From positions 35,179 through 99,178 of the forward strand of contig JAGZSY010000019.1 in the NCBI GenBank assembly GCA_018380885.1: a stretch of 64,000 nt of DNA, in the 5' to 3' direction. This document shows positions 26,569 through 34,823 of the stretch, piece after piece. The position numbers and the translations under genes are program-made. Under the pieces are notes generated by a model that was given only the letters and a program-made list of their open reading frames with translations, was not told the DNA's origin and did no database searches. This DNA comes from Enterocloster asparagiformis (GTDB lineage: Bacteria; Bacillota; Clostridia; Lachnospirales; Lachnospiraceae). Every line of letters starts with the position of its first letter. Position 1 is the stretch's first letter.

Positions 26569-27900
26569 ATGTCAAAGACCGTTTGGATCGCAGGCATCGG
26601 CTCCGTTGTTTTGACAGCGGTAATCTGCGCAGGAATCATTTATGCCGCTTCCGCAAAAACACCACCGGCCGGGGAAGCTGCTGCGGGCAGCGTGTCTGAG
26701 CGCGGGGAGGAGAGGGAGATGGATACGGAAATTCAGCTGTCCGCGGCGGAGCGGGAAGCCTTAAAGGCCGGCGCGCCGGCGGAGGGCCCGGCAGACGGAG
26801 GGAGCGCGGTGAATAGCGCGACGGAGGGCCCGGCAGACGGTGGCAGCGCGGTGAATAACGCGACGGAGGGCCCGGCAGACGGTGGCAGCGCGGAGCATAA
26901 TCCGGCGGAGGCCCCGGCAGACAGGGAGCCCGCTGGGGAAAGCACCGCAAACGCGCCGTCCCGGTCCCATGCCGCTCCTCAGGAACTGGTTGTGGATTCG
27001 GATCCGCAAATGTATACGTATGACCAGATGGTTCAGGACATGCAGGCGATGTCCGCCGCTTACCCGGAGCAGGTGTCCCTGGATTCCCTGGCGGACACGC
27101 CGGATGGGCGCTGTCTCTGGCATCTGGTGATCGGGGATCAGGAAAAGGCAGGGCGGCATATTCTGGTGACGGCTTCCATCCATGCGCGGGAGTACATGAC
27201 GACCCAGCTGGTGATGAAGCAGACCTCCCAATTCCTGAAAAATATTGAGAATTACCAAGGGGTTCTGGACGGAGGCACGGCGATCCATGTGGTGCCGATG
27301 ATCAATCCGGACGGCGTGTCCATCAGCCAGATGGGTTTAGACGGCTGTCTGGAGGATGAGACCAGGGACAGGGTTCTGGAGATCAGCCGCCTGGACGGAG
27401 CCAAGGATATGGACTCTTATCTGAGGCGCTGGAAATCCAATTCCCAGGGAGTGGATTTAAACCGCAACTTCGATGCCCTCTGGGAGAGCTATAACGACGG
27501 CCTGGGTCGCCCCAGCGCGGACCATTACAAAGGGACTGCCCCGGGCTGTGAGCCGGAGGCTGCTGCGCTGATCGCGCTGACGGAGCGCTATCCCTTTGCG
27601 CGCACGGTCAGCTACCACACCCAGGGAAATGTGATCTATTGGTATTTCGGACAGACCGGGGAGCTGAAAGAGGCCACCCAGGCGCTGGCCAATAAGGTCA
27701 GCGCTGTGACGGGTTACCCCACGGATGCCAACTATGAGAAGCTGGACCCCGCTGGATATAAGGATTGGGCGATCTCCAAAAAGCGGATTCCCAGCCTGAC
27801 CATTGAGGTGGGCTCGGAGACCTCGCCGGTTCCCGCTTCACAGTTTCAGGCGGTTTGGAGGGCAAATATGAGCGTGTGGGATGTGCTCCTTCAGGAGTAA
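26569..27900 (+). CDS. Membrane-anchored M14 zinc carboxypeptidase
   Basis: The 443-residue product has an N-terminal membrane segment or uncleaved signal (about 5-27), a spacer with a tandem 14-residue repeat (EGPADGGSAVN...), then an M14 domain. Zinc ligands are visible as HAREY near residue 205 and the His of SYHTQG near 349. The catalytic Glu is in TIEVGSET near 413; VDLNRNFD supplies the usual Asn-Arg pair. M14 enzymes of this type cut gamma-D-Glu-mDAP or C-terminal residues of wall peptides. It begins 9 bases after the SH3b protein. Confidence 0.88.
   Translation: MSKTVWIAGIGSVVLTAVICAGIIYAASAKTPPAGEAAAGSVSERGEEREMDTEIQLSAAEREALKAGAPAEGPADGGSAVNSATEGPADGGSAVNNATEGPADGGSAEHNPAEAPADREPAGESTANAPSRSHAAPQELVVDSDPQMYTYDQMVQDMQAMSAAYPEQVSLDSLADTPDGRCLWHLVIGDQEKAGRHILVTASIHAREYMTTQLVMKQTSQFLKNIENYQGVLDGGTAIHVVPMINPDGVSISQMGLDGCLEDETRDRVLEISRLDGAKDMDSYLRRWKSNSQGVDLNRNFDALWESYNDGLGRPSADHYKGTAPGCEPEAAALIALTERYPFARTVSYHTQGNVIYWYFGQTGELKEATQALANKVSAVTGYPTDANYEKLDPAGYKDWAISKKRIPSLTIEVGSETSPVPASQFQAVWRANMSVWDVLLQE
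26782..26937 (+). repeat. 42-bp tandem repeat within the M14 gene
   Basis: Copies start at 26782, 26824 and 26866, with a partial, diverged copy at 26908. The unit encodes EGPADGGSAVNxAT. The first two copies differ at only a few bases. Since 42 is a multiple of three, copy number can change without breaking the frame. Confidence 0.9.
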
Positions 27901-27955
27901 AGGCGGATTTTTCCGCTGAAATACCACTGTGACAAATGAAAAGGAGAGAACAGGC

Positions 27956-28879
27956 ATGTTTTGTAAAAATTGCGGAACTGCGATGAAGGACGGCGCGAAA
28001 TTCTGTCCCAAGTGCGGGGCGAGACAGGACGGCGAGACGCCGGGCGGAAGGGAACAGGCTTTTACAGCCGCCCCGCCGGACCCTGAGAAACCGAAGAAAC
28101 CCAAGAAAAAATTCCCGGTCTGGCTGCTGATCCTTCCGATCTGTCTGGTGATCGGTATTCTGGGCGCTCTGATGGCGCCCAAGGTGCTGGATGCCATTTC
28201 CAGCAAGGAAAGCGCAAAAACCCAGATCGAGGAGGATGAGGACGGAGGCTGGGAATCCGGTAAAGATAAGGACGAGACGAAGGAGACAGAGGAGGAAACG
28301 GAAGCTGAGACAAGCGCCGCTGAGACAGAGCCGGCCCAGACCACTGCCGCAGAGACAACGGCTGTGCAGACCACCGCAGCTCCGTCACCCGAGACTACCT
28401 CAGCCTGGCTGCTGGAGGGAACCCCGGATTTGACCGGTTACGCCAGAGTAGGCATTGTCCAGGCAGGTTCCACCTCCAATATTGAACAGGAGAACAACCA
28501 AAACGGGCCTGAGATGGCAGTTGACGGGGATGAGGTTACCTCCTGGCAGGAAGGCGTGGAGGGGCCCGGCATCGGGGAGACAATCTACTATAAGCTGGAC
28601 CAGGAACAGCCTATTTCCTATATTACATTAAAACTGGGCAACTGGCGCAACGATAAATATTTTTATGCCAATAACCGTCCCAGAACCCTGAGCATTACCC
28701 TGGATGATTACACCTTCCAGATCACCTTCCCGGCAGAAAAGCGTGAATATGTAGTGCAGGTGGATCCGCCTTACCCGGCCAGCTACATTCAGTTCCAGAT
28801 CGACGATGTCTATAAGGGATCCTCCTACGACGATACCTGTATTGCGGAACTGGGCATGTATTGTAAGGTAGGGGAGTGA
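27956..28879 (+). CDS. Zinc-ribbon membrane protein with NADase-type glycan-binding domain
   Basis: The 307-residue product starts with a zinc ribbon (CKNCGTAMKDGAKFCPKCG), a basic Pro/Lys linker, one membrane helix (about 58-78), then an acidic stretch with DGGWESGKD and a Glu/Thr spacer. The C-terminal 150 residues form a discoidin-like beta domain (SNIEQENNQNGPEMAVDGD, ITLKLGNWRNDKYF, YIQFQIDDVYKG), matching the NADase-type glycan-binding family found in similar membrane proteins. No NADase catalytic domain is present. The ATG at 27956 is preceded by AAGGAGAG. Confidence 0.8.
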   Translation: MFCKNCGTAMKDGAKFCPKCGARQDGETPGGREQAFTAAPPDPEKPKKPKKKFPVWLLILPICLVIGILGALMAPKVLDAISSKESAKTQIEEDEDGGWESGKDKDETKETEEETEAETSAAETEPAQTTAAETTAVQTTAAPSPETTSAWLLEGTPDLTGYARVGIVQAGSTSNIEQENNQNGPEMAVDGDEVTSWQEGVEGPGIGETIYYKLDQEQPISYITLKLGNWRNDKYFYANNRPRTLSITLDDYTFQITFPAEKREYVVQVDPPYPASYIQFQIDDVYKGSSYDDTCIAELGMYCKVGE

Positions 28880-28881
28880 CC

Positions 28882-29859
28882 ATGAGGCAGAGCAGAAGAA
28901 AAACTCAAAATAATATGATTCTCGGGCTGGCTGCCGCCGCCGGGGCAGGTCTGTTGATCTGCGCGGTCTTTTTGGGAGCCAGGGTTGCGTCTCTGAATAC
29001 CAGGATGGAAAGCCTGAGCGCGGAGAACGCCAGCCTTCAGGAGGTCTCCCGGGAGGCCGACGGCGTGAGGCGGGAGATCGAGGCCAGCCTGGAGGCTGCC
29101 AGCCTGGCCTCCTCGGAGGCGGCTTTAGCGGCGGAGACCACCGAGGCGGAAACCACCCAGCCGCCGGAGACAGAGCCGTCCAAGTGGGAGACCCTGGACG
29201 GGGTGGCGGCGGGAACCGTGGTTTCCAGCCGGGAACTGGATATGGATCATCTGGAGAAATATTTTCAGGCCTATGAGATTAAGACCGAGGGCGCCGTGTA
29301 CGGCCGCATCAATGGAAAATCCTACCGGGACAATCCTGATGTGGCGCTCAGCGACCTGCGGTATTTGAAGGTACTGCACTACAATTTTGACCACCAGCTC
29401 CAGGTGGGGGAGATCATCGTCAACAAGGGGCTGGCCGAGGAAGTGCTGGAGATTTTCCGGGAGTTTTACGATGCGGAGTATGAGATTCAGTCCATGCATC
29501 TGGTGGACAATTACTGGACCGGCGACGGGGAGAGCTCCGACTCGGCTTCCATCGACAAGAACAATACCTCGTGCTTTAACTACCGCCCGGTGACGGGAGG
29601 GAAAAAGCTCTCCAATCACGCCTACGGTTTTGCCATTGATATTAATCCGCAGCAGAACCCCTACGTTTCATACAGGGACGGAAAGGCCCGCTGGTCCCAC
29701 GAGAACGCCAACGATTATATTGACCGGAGCACCGGCCTGCCTCACGTGATCACCCACGAGGACCTGGCCTTTAAGGTATTTACCGCCCACGGCTTCTCAT
29801 GGGGCGGAGACTGGAGCAATCCCAAGGACTATCAGCATTTTGAGAAAAAATTGTACTAG
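28882..29859 (+). CDS. Membrane-anchored M15-type D,D/L,D-peptidase
   Basis: The 325-residue product has one membrane helix (about 12-33), a coiled-coil segment (NTRMESLSAENASLQEVSRE), a Glu/Thr spacer, and a C-terminal M15 peptidase domain of the VanY/M15C kind. The zinc site is readable as LSNHAYGFAIDINP and the late DYQHFEKKLY, with FSWGGDWSNP between them. These enzymes trim peptidoglycan stem peptides. It begins two bases after the preceding stop and closes the zinc-ribbon locus. The ATG at 28882 is preferred over a GTG six bases earlier. Confidence 0.88.
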   Translation: MRQSRRKTQNNMILGLAAAAGAGLLICAVFLGARVASLNTRMESLSAENASLQEVSREADGVRREIEASLEAASLASSEAALAAETTEAETTQPPETEPSKWETLDGVAAGTVVSSRELDMDHLEKYFQAYEIKTEGAVYGRINGKSYRDNPDVALSDLRYLKVLHYNFDHQLQVGEIIVNKGLAEEVLEIFREFYDAEYEIQSMHLVDNYWTGDGESSDSASIDKNNTSCFNYRPVTGGKKLSNHAYGFAIDINPQQNPYVSYRDGKARWSHENANDYIDRSTGLPHVITHEDLAFKVFTAHGFSWGGDWSNPKDYQHFEKKLY

Positions 29860-29902
29860 GGCGTGTTTAAAAGCGCCTTCCGGACAGTCCCGCGCCTGCG
29901 GG

Positions 29903-29931
29903 TTGTAATTTCAGGCGAAGTGTTGTATACT
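29903..29931 (+). promoter_or_regulatory. Promoter of the MscS gene
   Basis: TTGTAA at 29903-29908 and TATACT at 29926-29931 are spaced by 17 bases, about 35 bases before the start codon. Confidence 0.65.
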
Positions 29932-29966
29932 GGGAACGTTAAAACCAGCGTGAAAGGAAGAACATT

Positions 29967-30794
29967 TTGCAGATTATTTTGATTAAGCTGGCGATTATCA
30001 TCGCACTTTGGTTCGTGGGCATGTTGGTGCTGAACAAGGTATTCAGCATCATTTTAAAGCGCAACGAGCAGATTCACATCAAGTTTATGCGCAGTATCTC
30101 CAAGGTGATCCTGACCGTTATCGCTATCATCTGCGCCAGCGGCCTGTTCAACACCACCAAAACGCTCAGCGCCACACTGCTGACCAGTTCCTCTCTGTTG
30201 GTGGCTATTGTCGGTTTTGCGGCCCAGCAGGTGCTGGCGGACGTGGTCAGCGGCGTCATGCTCAGCTGGTCCAGACCCTTCAATCTGGGGGAAAAGGTGA
30301 ACATCAGCAGCCTTGGCATCTCCGGGATTGTGGAGGACATGACAGTGCGCCACACTGTGATCCGCACCTACCACAACAGTCGTATGATCATCCCCAACAG
30401 CGTGATCAACAAGGCGATTGTGGAGAACAGCAATTACAACAACGACTATATCGGCAACTACATGGAGGTTTCCGTAAGTTACGAGAGCGATCTGGAGAAG
30501 GCCATTGAGATCATGCAGCGCACCATCGCCGAGCACCCGCTGGTGATGGATGTGCGGGACAACAAGGAAGAGGGGCAGAAGGTCAAGGTGTCCGTGAAGG
30601 AGCTGGGCGAGGACGGAATCATTCTTAAATCCACAGTCTGGACCCAGAATATCGACGACAACTTTGCGGCCTGCAGCGATATCCGCAGGCTGATCAAGCA
30701 GCATTTTGATGCCGCGGGCATCCAGATTCCCTACCGCCATTTGCAGGTGGTGATGGACGAGAAAAGTGAGCAATTAAAAGGGGCAGGCGATTAA
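29967..30794 (+). CDS. Small-conductance mechanosensitive channel (MscS family)
   Basis: The 275-residue product has three hydrophobic segments in the first 100 residues. The last is the pore helix region (LLVAIVGFAAQQVLADVVSGVMLSW), followed by the MscS beta domain (FNLGEKVNI, GIVEDMTVRHTVIRTYHNS, IIPNSVINKAIVENSN) and a C-terminal alpha/beta domain. It opens under membrane tension to release solutes. The start is a TTG preceded by GAAAGGAAG; no ATG gives a complete first helix. Confidence 0.93.
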   Translation: MQIILIKLAIIIALWFVGMLVLNKVFSIILKRNEQIHIKFMRSISKVILTVIAIICASGLFNTTKTLSATLLTSSSLLVAIVGFAAQQVLADVVSGVMLSWSRPFNLGEKVNISSLGISGIVEDMTVRHTVIRTYHNSRMIIPNSVINKAIVENSNYNNDYIGNYMEVSVSYESDLEKAIEIMQRTIAEHPLVMDVRDNKEEGQKVKVSVKELGEDGIILKSTVWTQNIDDNFAACSDIRRLIKQHFDAAGIQIPYRHLQVVMDEKSEQLKGAGD

Positions 30795-30806
30795 CGCCTG
30801 CCTCTT
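30782..30806. terminator. Bidirectional terminator between convergent genes
   Basis: GGCAGGCG pairs with CGCCTGCC around the MscS stop codon. Read on the minus strand it is followed by CCCCTTTT, and on the plus strand by CTCTT. A second GC-rich hairpin lies at about 30819-30834. Confidence 0.6.
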
Positions 30807-30837
30807 GCCGTCAACCGGCGGCGGGTGCCCGCCGCTG

Positions 30838-32199
30838 TCAACGTTTCATTTTCAGCTTTTCCTCCTCAATCATGAGCCGGGAATCCTCCAACGAGGTGCC
30901 GATCACCTTCATCAGCACATCCTGATTCATGGTGGGAGCGTAGTAGAAGCCCTGCTGGTATTCGCAGCCGAACTTGTTCAGGGCGCTGAGCTGGTTCTCC
31001 GTCTCCACGCCCTCGGCGATAATATGTAATCCCAGGTCCGAGGCAATCTGGATCAGTCCGCTGAAAATGCTGGCGGAACGGGGTTCCGTTTCCAACTGCC
31101 ATACGAACATGCGCTCCAGCTTCAGGGTTTGCACCGGCAGGTCCAGAATGCTGGAGATGGGGGTGTAACCGGAACCGAAGCCGTTGAGCACCAGCTCCAC
31201 GCCCATGTCGGACAGCTCCTGCATCATGATGTTAATGTTCAGATAAGCGGAGCCCAGAGCGCTCTCGTCCAGCTCCAGCGCCAGCTTCCCGGCAGGAATG
31301 TGGTAAGTCTCCATGATGCGGGACACTTCATCCAGGAAATTCTCCTGAAGGAAGAGGATGGGGGACACCGGCATACAGATGGAGTCAAATTCCTTGCCCG
31401 AATCCAATAAATCTGAGATACAGCGGCCCACCTGCTCCAGGGCGTAATAGCCGATGGCGCGAATCTGCCCGGAATCCTCCGCGATGGGAAGAAATTCCCC
31501 GGCGCCGATGAGGCCGATGCCCTGAATAAAGACCCGCATATAAAAATCAGCTCTGGTAAAGCGGCCGGTTTTCAAATTGTAGGTGGGGCGGTAGCGCACC
31601 TCGATCTCATGGTTCTCCAGGGCTGTCTGCAGGTAGAGCGCGATGGCCTGCTTGCGCATAAACTGGGTATGCAGCGCGCTGTCATAGACAGCCAGCTGGT
31701 TGGGGCCGGATTCCGTTGCACTGGAAACAGCCAGGTCCAGGCGTTTTAACATCTCGTCCGCGGTCTGGGCATGTCCCGGGTAGGAGCAGATGCCGATTTG
31801 AGCGGAACAGAGGCAGTCGATGCCGTTGATGGTCCACACGTGATCAAAGCGCTCCAGAATCTCATCTCCCAGCTCCGCGGCGCGGCCCTCTGAGAACTGT
31901 TCCAGCACAATAATGAATTCCACGCCGATATGGCGGTATACATTGTCGCCGACCCTTTCCCTCAGATAGGTGGTGACCTGCGTGAGCAGCTCCTCGCAGT
32001 AATCGTATCCGAAAATCTTGTTGAGGTGTTTGAAGTTTTCCAGATAAAGCTTCATGACAACGCCCTTGGAAGCGGGGCCGGGTGACATGATCTCCTCCAG
32101 CTTTCCGCGAACACCCCCGACGGCCTCAGGCCGTGAGACGGCAGCCTCCGCCTCCGGCTGTTCTACAGCCTTCTTTTTTTTATTTTGAAACCAATCCAC
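30838..32199 (-). CDS. Degenerate GGDEF-EAL domain protein
   Basis: The 453-residue product has a GGDEF-type domain (about 45-180) and an EAL-type domain (about 190-440), both lacking key residues. The GGDEF site reads HIGVEF. The EAL motif is replaced by TRADFYMR, the usual NxSP Asn is not kept (MPVSPILF), and the DDFG pair reads NGFG. Some residues survive (KLER, EGVETENQL, QGFYYAP). It is therefore unlikely to make or degrade c-di-GMP and may bind it or act through protein contacts. No membrane helix is present. The start is a GTG after GGAGGATTTTCC. It is the only minus-strand gene of the chromosomal part. Confidence 0.85.
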   Translation of the reverse strand: MDWFQNKKKKAVEQPEAEAAVSRPEAVGGVRGKLEEIMSPGPASKGVVMKLYLENFKHLNKIFGYDYCEELLTQVTTYLRERVGDNVYRHIGVEFIIVLEQFSEGRAAELGDEILERFDHVWTINGIDCLCSAQIGICSYPGHAQTADEMLKRLDLAVSSATESGPNQLAVYDSALHTQFMRKQAIALYLQTALENHEIEVRYRPTYNLKTGRFTRADFYMRVFIQGIGLIGAGEFLPIAEDSGQIRAIGYYALEQVGRCISDLLDSGKEFDSICMPVSPILFLQENFLDEVSRIMETYHIPAGKLALELDESALGSAYLNINIMMQELSDMGVELVLNGFGSGYTPISSILDLPVQTLKLERMFVWQLETEPRSASIFSGLIQIASDLGLHIIAEGVETENQLSALNKFGCEYQQGFYYAPTMNQDVLMKVIGTSLEDSRLMIEEEKLKMKR

Positions 32200-32232
32200 G
32201 GAAAATCCTCCTTTGTTTTCTCTATTAGCCCT

Positions 32233-32261
32233 ATTATATTACAGATCGCCCCAAATCTCAA
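32233..32261 (-). promoter_or_regulatory. Promoter of the GGDEF-EAL gene
   Basis: On the minus strand, TTGAGA (32261-32256) and TATAAT (32238-32233) are spaced by 17 bases, about 35 bases before the start codon. Confidence 0.7.
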
Positions 32262-32330
32262 AGAGAAATTATAAAATGTTTAGACAAATATGAAAAAATA
32301 ACAGAAAACAATTAAAAGTTTTCTTTTTCT

Positions 32331-32358
32331 TTGCAAAATGGGGGAGATATGGTATAAT
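32331..32358 (+). promoter_or_regulatory. Promoter upstream of pyrH
   Basis: TTGCAA (32331-32336) and TATAAT (32353-32358) are spaced by 16 bases. The -10 box lies within a perfect 9-bp inverted repeat (GGTATAATG at 32351-32359 with CATTATACC at 32368-32376). Confidence 0.65.
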
Positions 32359-32435
32359 GTCCACAGGCATTATACCGCGCCGGTTCGGTTCCGACCGACG
32401 GGAGGAAAAAGTCCTTCCGAACCGTGTGCATCCCC
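32354..32435 (+). repeat. 82-bp intergenic repeat, copy 1
   Basis: It is almost identical to 32469-32550 (one substitution). It contains the end of the promoter palindrome and a nested hairpin in which CGGTTCGG can pair with CCGAACCG. Confidence 0.9.
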
Positions 32436-32468
32436 CCCCGGAGGGATGTCATGGCCGGGGGACATGAC

Positions 32469-32550
32469 ATAATGTCCACAGGCATTATACCGCGCCGGTT
32501 CGGTTCCGACCGACGGGAGGAAAAAGTCCTCCCGAACCGTGTGCATCCCC
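32469..32550 (+). repeat. 82-bp intergenic repeat, copy 2
   Basis: This is the second copy, starting 115 bases after copy 1. Its single change makes the inner stem perfect (GGGAGGA-AAAAG-TCCTCCC). The left palindrome arm here reads ACATAATG, so the -10 box is weakened to CATAAT. The spacer between copies holds another hairpin (TGTCATG with CATGACA). Confidence 0.9.
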
Positions 32551-32606
32551 GTTCCGGGGCAGGGCATACATTTAAAAACTCAATTACAAGGGAGATTCAC
32601 ATTAAC

Positions 32607-33308
32607 ATGGAAATGAATCGCGTATTTTTGAAATTAAGCGGCGAGGCGCTCGCCGGACCCAAACACACGGGATTTGACGAGGACACGGTGAAGGAAGTGG
32701 CCCGTCAGGTGAAAATCTCCGTGGACGCAGGCGTTCAGGTAGGCATTGTCATCGGCGGAGGCAATTTCTGGCGGGGGCGCACCAGCGAGGCCATTGACCG
32801 CACCAAGGCGGACCAGATCGGCATGCTGGCCACAGTGATGAACTGCATCTATGTGTCCGAGATTTTCCGCAACGCAGGGATGAAAACCCAGATTTTGACG
32901 CCCTTTGAGTGCGGCTCCATGACGAAGCTGTTCTCCAAGGACCGCGCCAACAAGTACTTTGAGCGGGGCATGGTGGTGTTTTTTGCCGGTGGTACGGGAC
33001 ATCCCTATTTCTCCACGGATACGGGAATCGCCCTGCGGGCCATTGAGATGGATGCGGACTGCATTCTGCTGGCCAAGGCCATTGACGGCGTCTACGACAG
33101 CGATCCCAAGATAAACCCGGCTGCTAAGAAGTACGATACGATCTCCATCCAGGAGGTTATCGACAAACAGCTGGCGGTGGTGGACCTGACGGCCTCCATC
33201 ATGTGTATGGAGCACCGGATGCCCATGGCGGTATTCAGTTTAAATGAGCCAGACGGCATCGCCAATGCCATGCAGGGTCGGATCAACGGCACCATTGTGA
33301 CCGCGTAA
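32607..33308 (+). CDS. pyrH: UMP kinase
   Basis: PyrH phosphorylates UMP to UDP. It is a hexameric amino-acid-kinase-fold enzyme unrelated to eukaryotic UMP kinases. The 233-residue product shows FLKLSGEALAG at the start, VIGGGNFWRG, FFAGGTGHPYFSTDT, and AKAIDGVYDSDPK. The frame is open far upstream through the repeats, but the ATG at 32607, after AAGGGAGA, gives the usual N-terminus. It heads the frr-uppS-cdsA-dxr-rseP-ispG-polC series. Confidence 0.95.
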   Translation: MEMNRVFLKLSGEALAGPKHTGFDEDTVKEVARQVKISVDAGVQVGIVIGGGNFWRGRTSEAIDRTKADQIGMLATVMNCIYVSEIFRNAGMKTQILTPFECGSMTKLFSKDRANKYFERGMVVFFAGGTGHPYFSTDTGIALRAIEMDADCILLAKAIDGVYDSDPKINPAAKKYDTISIQEVIDKQLAVVDLTASIMCMEHRMPMAVFSLNEPDGIANAMQGRINGTIVTA

Positions 33309-33373
33309 GTACATTTTTAAACATCCAGAACTTAATTCGCGGCCGGAGCGCCGCATGAAATCAGGAGGAGCGT

Positions 33374-33925
33374 ATGGAAGAATTAAAAAAATATGAGGAT
33401 AAGATGAACAAGACACTGGACGTGCTGGAGGACGAGTTTGGCGCCATCCGCGCAGGACGGGCCAATCCCCATGTGCTGGACAAGATCAAGGTGGATTATT
33501 ACGGCACACCTACACCGCTTCAGCAGGTTGGCAATATTTCCGTTCCCGAGGCGAGGATGATCGTGATTCAGCCCTGGGAGAAGAGCCTGATCAAGGCCAT
33601 CGAGAAGGCGATTCTCACCTCTGACCTGGGAATCAATCCCAACAACGACGGCAACGCCATTCGTCTGATCTTCCCGGAGCTGACCGAGGAGCGCAGAAAA
33701 GAGCTGGCTAAGGATGTAAAGAAAAAAGGCGATCAGGCCAAGGTGGCGATCCGAAACATCCGCAGAGACGCTATGGACGCGTTCAAAAAGATGGAAAAGG
33801 GCGGCGATATGAGCGAGGATGACCGCGATCTGGCCGAGGAGAAGATGCAGAAGCTTACGGACAAGATGATTGAGAAGATCGACAAGGCGGTAGAAGTGAA
33901 AACCAAGGAGATCATGACCGTCTAG
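33374..33925 (+). CDS. frr: Ribosome recycling factor
   Basis: RRF splits post-termination ribosomes together with EF-G. The 183-residue product is full length with the typical [62 protein letters not shown] segments and the long C-terminal helical arm. The start follows AGGAGGAGCGT. Confidence 0.97.
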   Translation: MEELKKYEDKMNKTLDVLEDEFGAIRAGRANPHVLDKIKVDYYGTPTPLQQVGNISVPEARMIVIQPWEKSLIKAIEKAILTSDLGINPNNDGNAIRLIFPELTEERRKELAKDVKKKGDQAKVAIRNIRRDAMDAFKKMEKGGDMSEDDRDLAEEKMQKLTDKMIEKIDKAVEVKTKEIMTV

Positions 33926-33999
33926 GGCGATCAGAAGATTTATTTAAATCATACAAAAGCGGGGGGCAGGCGGACACCTGCTCCCTTATTGAGTGTAAT

Positions 34000-34040
34000 G
34001 AGCCGTCGGCTCTGCCGACGGGTAACGGGCCGGCGTGGCT
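34000..34040 (+). repeat. Nested hairpin upstream of uppS
   Basis: CCGTCGGC (34003-34010) pairs perfectly with GCCGACGG (34014-34021) around a TCT loop. Flanking GAGCC and GGCTC can close an outer stem. No T run follows, so it is not an ordinary terminator. Confidence 0.5.
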
Positions 34041-34063
34041 CGATAGAAAGGTGAACAGAAGAT

Positions 34064-34786
34064 ATGGCATTGGATGAACAAATGGTAATTCCACAGCACG
34101 TGGCCCTGATCCTGGACGGGAACGGCCGGTGGGCGAAAAAGCGGGGATTGCCCAGGACAATGGGGCACAAGGAGGGCTGCGTCACCGTGGAGAAAACGGT
34201 GGAGATTGCCGCCCGCATGGGGATCCGCTATCTGACGGTGTACGGCTTTTCCACGGAGAACTGGAAGCGCTCCTCCGAAGAGGTGGGCGCGCTGATGCAG
34301 CTGTTCCGGTTTTATATGGTGCGTCTGCTGAAAATCGCTTCCGCCAACAATGTGCGGGTCAGGATGATCGGCGACCGCTCCCGCTTTGACCAGGATATCA
34401 TCGATGGAATCAACCGCCTGGAGTTCGAGACAAAGGACAACACAGGGTTGACCTTTGTGATTGCGGTCAATTACGGCGGCCGGGACGAGATTCGCCGGGC
34501 GGCGAAACGCCTGGCCCAGGACTGTGCGGCCGGAAAGGTGGACGCGGGCCAGATCGACGAGGCGGTGTTTTCCTCCTATCTGGATACGGCGGGCATGCCG
34601 GACCCGGATCTCCTCATCCGCACCAGCGGCGAGCTGCGTCTCTCCAACTATCTGCTGTGGCAGCTGGCCTATACCGAGATCGTTGTAACTGACTGCCTGT
34701 GGCCGGATTTCAATAAAGAGGAATTGGAAAAGGCTATTGTGCAATATAATAGGAGAGAACGGCGGTTTGGCGGTGTAAAGGGCTGA
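34064..34786 (+). CDS. uppS: Undecaprenyl diphosphate synthase (isoprenyl transferase)
   Basis: UppS adds cis-isoprene units to farnesyl diphosphate to make the carrier lipid for cell-wall synthesis. The 240-residue product has HVALILDGNGRWAKKRGLP with the catalytic Asp, GHKEGCVTVEK, YGFSTENWKR, AVNYGGRDEI, and the late DLLIRTSGELRLSNYLLWQ. The start follows AGAAAGGTG. Confidence 0.96.
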   Translation: MALDEQMVIPQHVALILDGNGRWAKKRGLPRTMGHKEGCVTVEKTVEIAARMGIRYLTVYGFSTENWKRSSEEVGALMQLFRFYMVRLLKIASANNVRVRMIGDRSRFDQDIIDGINRLEFETKDNTGLTFVIAVNYGGRDEIRRAAKRLAQDCAAGKVDAGQIDEAVFSSYLDTAGMPDPDLLIRTSGELRLSNYLLWQLAYTEIVVTDCLWPDFNKEELEKAIVQYNRRERRFGGVKG

Positions 34787-34823
34787 CGAGAGATAAAATG
34801 GAGGATGCGGAAAGGAGAACACC

